Positions 10,982 to 12,210 of a stretch of DNA of 12,210 bases are shown in pieces. The stretch comes from JBKJUK01 sp046590705 (GTDB taxonomy: Bacteria > Acidobacteriota > Thermoanaerobaculia > Gp7-AA8). Made by a program: the position numbers and the translations under genes. How positions within the stretch are numbered: position 1 is the stretch's first letter; every line of letters begins with the position of its first letter. The DNA lies in assembly GCA_046590705.1 (NCBI GenBank), contig JBKJUK010000082.1, positions 1-12,210 on the forward strand, in the 5' to 3' direction. The notes below the pieces were generated by a model, which saw only the letters and a list, made by a program, of their open reading frames with translations, ran no database searches and was not told where the DNA came from.

Positions 10982-12210
10982 GTGCGATCCCGTCCAACAC
11001 CTTCGGATCTGCCGGCCAGACGCCAGCTCGAGCCGGCGTCGATCGGGAGCCTGACCTTCTCGGCTTCTTCAAAGGCCAGCACGGCCGCAGCAACGATCGC
11101 CGCTTCGATGTGGACGTCGCCGGCAGTCGCCTCGAGTGTCACCCGCGCAAGAAATGCGTCGATGAAACCGGTATCGAACTTACCAGCACGAAAATCGTCA
11201 TCCGCGAAAATCGCCGAATAGAAAGGAATCGACGTCTCGATTCCTTCCACGTGATATTCGGAGAGAGCGCGCTGCATGCGGATGATCGCTTCTTCGCGCG
11301 TAGCTCCGCTGGCAATCAGCTTGGAAAGCATCGGGTCGTAGTGAATCGGTACGGTGTAGCCGGCGTAAACACCGTTGTCATTTCGAACGCCAGGTCCTTC
11401 CGGAAGAATCAAATTCCGTATCGTTCCCGGTGACGGCGCGAATCCGCGAAAAGGCGATTCCGCATAGACCCGACACTCAATTGCGTGTCCCACCTGTCTT
11501 ACCTGGTCCTGAGTGATGGAGAGCTTCTCTCCTGCAGCGACACGCAGCTGTTCCTTCACCAGATCGATTCCCGTGACCAACTCCGTCACCGGGTGTTCCA
11601 CCTGCAGCCGAGTGTTCATCTCCAGAAAGTAAAACTCGCGATCCTGCCCCATGAGGAACTCGATCGTTCCTGCTGAGTAATAGTTGACCGCAGCAGCCGC
11701 TTTCACGGCGGCAGCGCCGAGACGTTCTCTGAGTTCGGGGTCCACGACCGGAGAAGGGCACTCTTCAATTACCTTCTGATTGCGCCGCTGGAGCGTGCAT
11801 TCGCGCTCGCCAAGGTGGATTAGATTTCCGTGCTGATCGCCCAGGACCTGCACTTCGATGTGACGGGGGGCGATGATGAGCTTCTCCGCGTACACCGCGT
11901 CATCGCCGAAGAATGACAGCGCTTCACTCTGCACCCGTTCGAACGAAGACTGCAGATCCTCGATCCGATCGACGCGCCGCATTCCTTTTCCACCACCACC
12001 GGCGCTGGCCTTCACCATCAACGGAAAACCGGTCTCCTCGGCGAACTGCCGCATCTCCTCAAATGATGCGACGGCGTCTTCGAGGCCTGGAACAATCGGC
12101 ACGCCCGCCTTCCGCATTCGCTGCCGGCTCTCTGTCTTGGAACCCATGGCCCGAATTGCTGCCGGCGAGGGCCCGATGAAGATCAGACCAGCATCCACGC
12201 AGGCCTGTGC
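10978..12210 (-). CDS. Biotin carboxylase subunit of an acyl-CoA carboxylase, 5' truncated by the window
   Basis: This is the ATP-dependent biotin carboxylase, which carboxylates the biotin on the carrier subunit encoded next to it. The frame is open to the right edge: codons before the first candidate GTG at 12198 still read AQAC, so the N-terminal ATP-binding part lies outside. Visible motifs are GLIFIGPSP, the glycine-rich ATP-grasp loop KASAGGGGKGMRRV, ECTLQRRNQKVIEECPSP, and EMNTRLQVEHPVTE with metal- and bicarbonate-site residues. The biotin carboxylase C-terminal domain follows (HAIECRVYAESPFRGFAPSPG, YDPMLSKLIASGATREEAI). After FIDAFL about 55 residues remain, rich in Ala and Glu, as in alpha chains where a BT region follows. 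The carboxyltransferase gene is not in view. Confidence 0.95.
   Translation of the reverse strand, partial: AQACVDAGLIFIGPSPAAIRAMGSKTESRQRMRKAGVPIVPGLEDAVASFEEMRQFAEETGFPLMVKASAGGGGKGMRRVDRIEDLQSSFERVQSEALSFFGDDAVYAEKLIIAPRHIEVQVLGDQHGNLIHLGERECTLQRRNQKVIEECPSPVVDPELRERLGAAAVKAAAAVNYYSAGTIEFLMGQDREFYFLEMNTRLQVEHPVTELVTGIDLVKEQLRVAAGEKLSITQDQVRQVGHAIECRVYAESPFRGFAPSPGTIRNLILPEGPGVRNDNGVYAGYTVPIHYDPMLSKLIASGATREEAIIRMQRALSEYHVEGIETSIPFYSAIFADDDFRAGKFDTGFIDAFLARVTLEATAGDVHIEAAIVAAAVLAFEEAEKVRLPIDAGSSWRLAGRSEGVGRDRT

Overview
The window is ordinary bacterial chromosome with moderately high GC. It reads most like Acidobacteriota. The reasons are the style of the Hfq-like protein, the tightly packed surE-pcm arrangement, and intergenic hairpin repeats of a kind I associate with that phylum. 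This is an inference from pattern recognition, not a database result. I see no phage, insertion sequence, CRISPR array, defence locus, rRNA or tRNA. I do not see a clear-cut new system; the most unusual material is in the two convergent gene junctions and in several small uncharacterised proteins.

Layout, left to right. (1) 1-3422, plus strand: the end of a molybdenum hydroxylase operon. It holds the large Mo-binding subunit (PaoC/YagR-like, cut by the window edge), an XdhC-family maturation factor and a MocA-like cofactor nucleotidyltransferase. Together they form an enzyme, its cofactor-loading chaperone and its cofactor-finishing enzyme. (2) 3622-3966: an Hfq-like RNA-binding protein with its own leader of about 200 bp. 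(3) 4022-8824, plus strand: a very compact run of pdxA, a 44-residue membrane peptide, an EamA/DMT transporter, surE, pcm, a 183-residue anchored protein with a basic proline-rich tail, acylphosphatase and apt. Three successive junctions are 4-base overlaps (GTGA, TTGA, ATGA), so translation is probably coupled. The themes are PLP synthesis, nucleotide metabolism and salvage, and protein repair.

(4) 8825-9013: a convergent junction with two G/C-run arms in inverted orientation. (5) 9014-9659, minus strand: a 6-pyruvoyltetrahydropterin-synthase-type enzyme followed by a translationally coupled 79-residue protein of unknown function. (6) 9774-10088, plus strand: an orphan 104-residue protein. 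(7) 10089-10468: a second convergent junction holding two copies of a roughly 105-bp three-hairpin repeat in inverted orientation. (8) 10469-12210, minus strand: a split biotin-dependent carboxylase alpha subunit, with the biotin carboxylase (cut by the window edge) overlapping the gene for the biotin carrier subunit.

Several starts were corrected from the longest open frames, using Shine-Dalgarno position or overlap with the upstream gene: xdhC 1933, hfq-like 3622, the small membrane peptide GTG 5008, the transporter TTG 5139, acylphosphatase 8021 and the 79-residue protein 9253.
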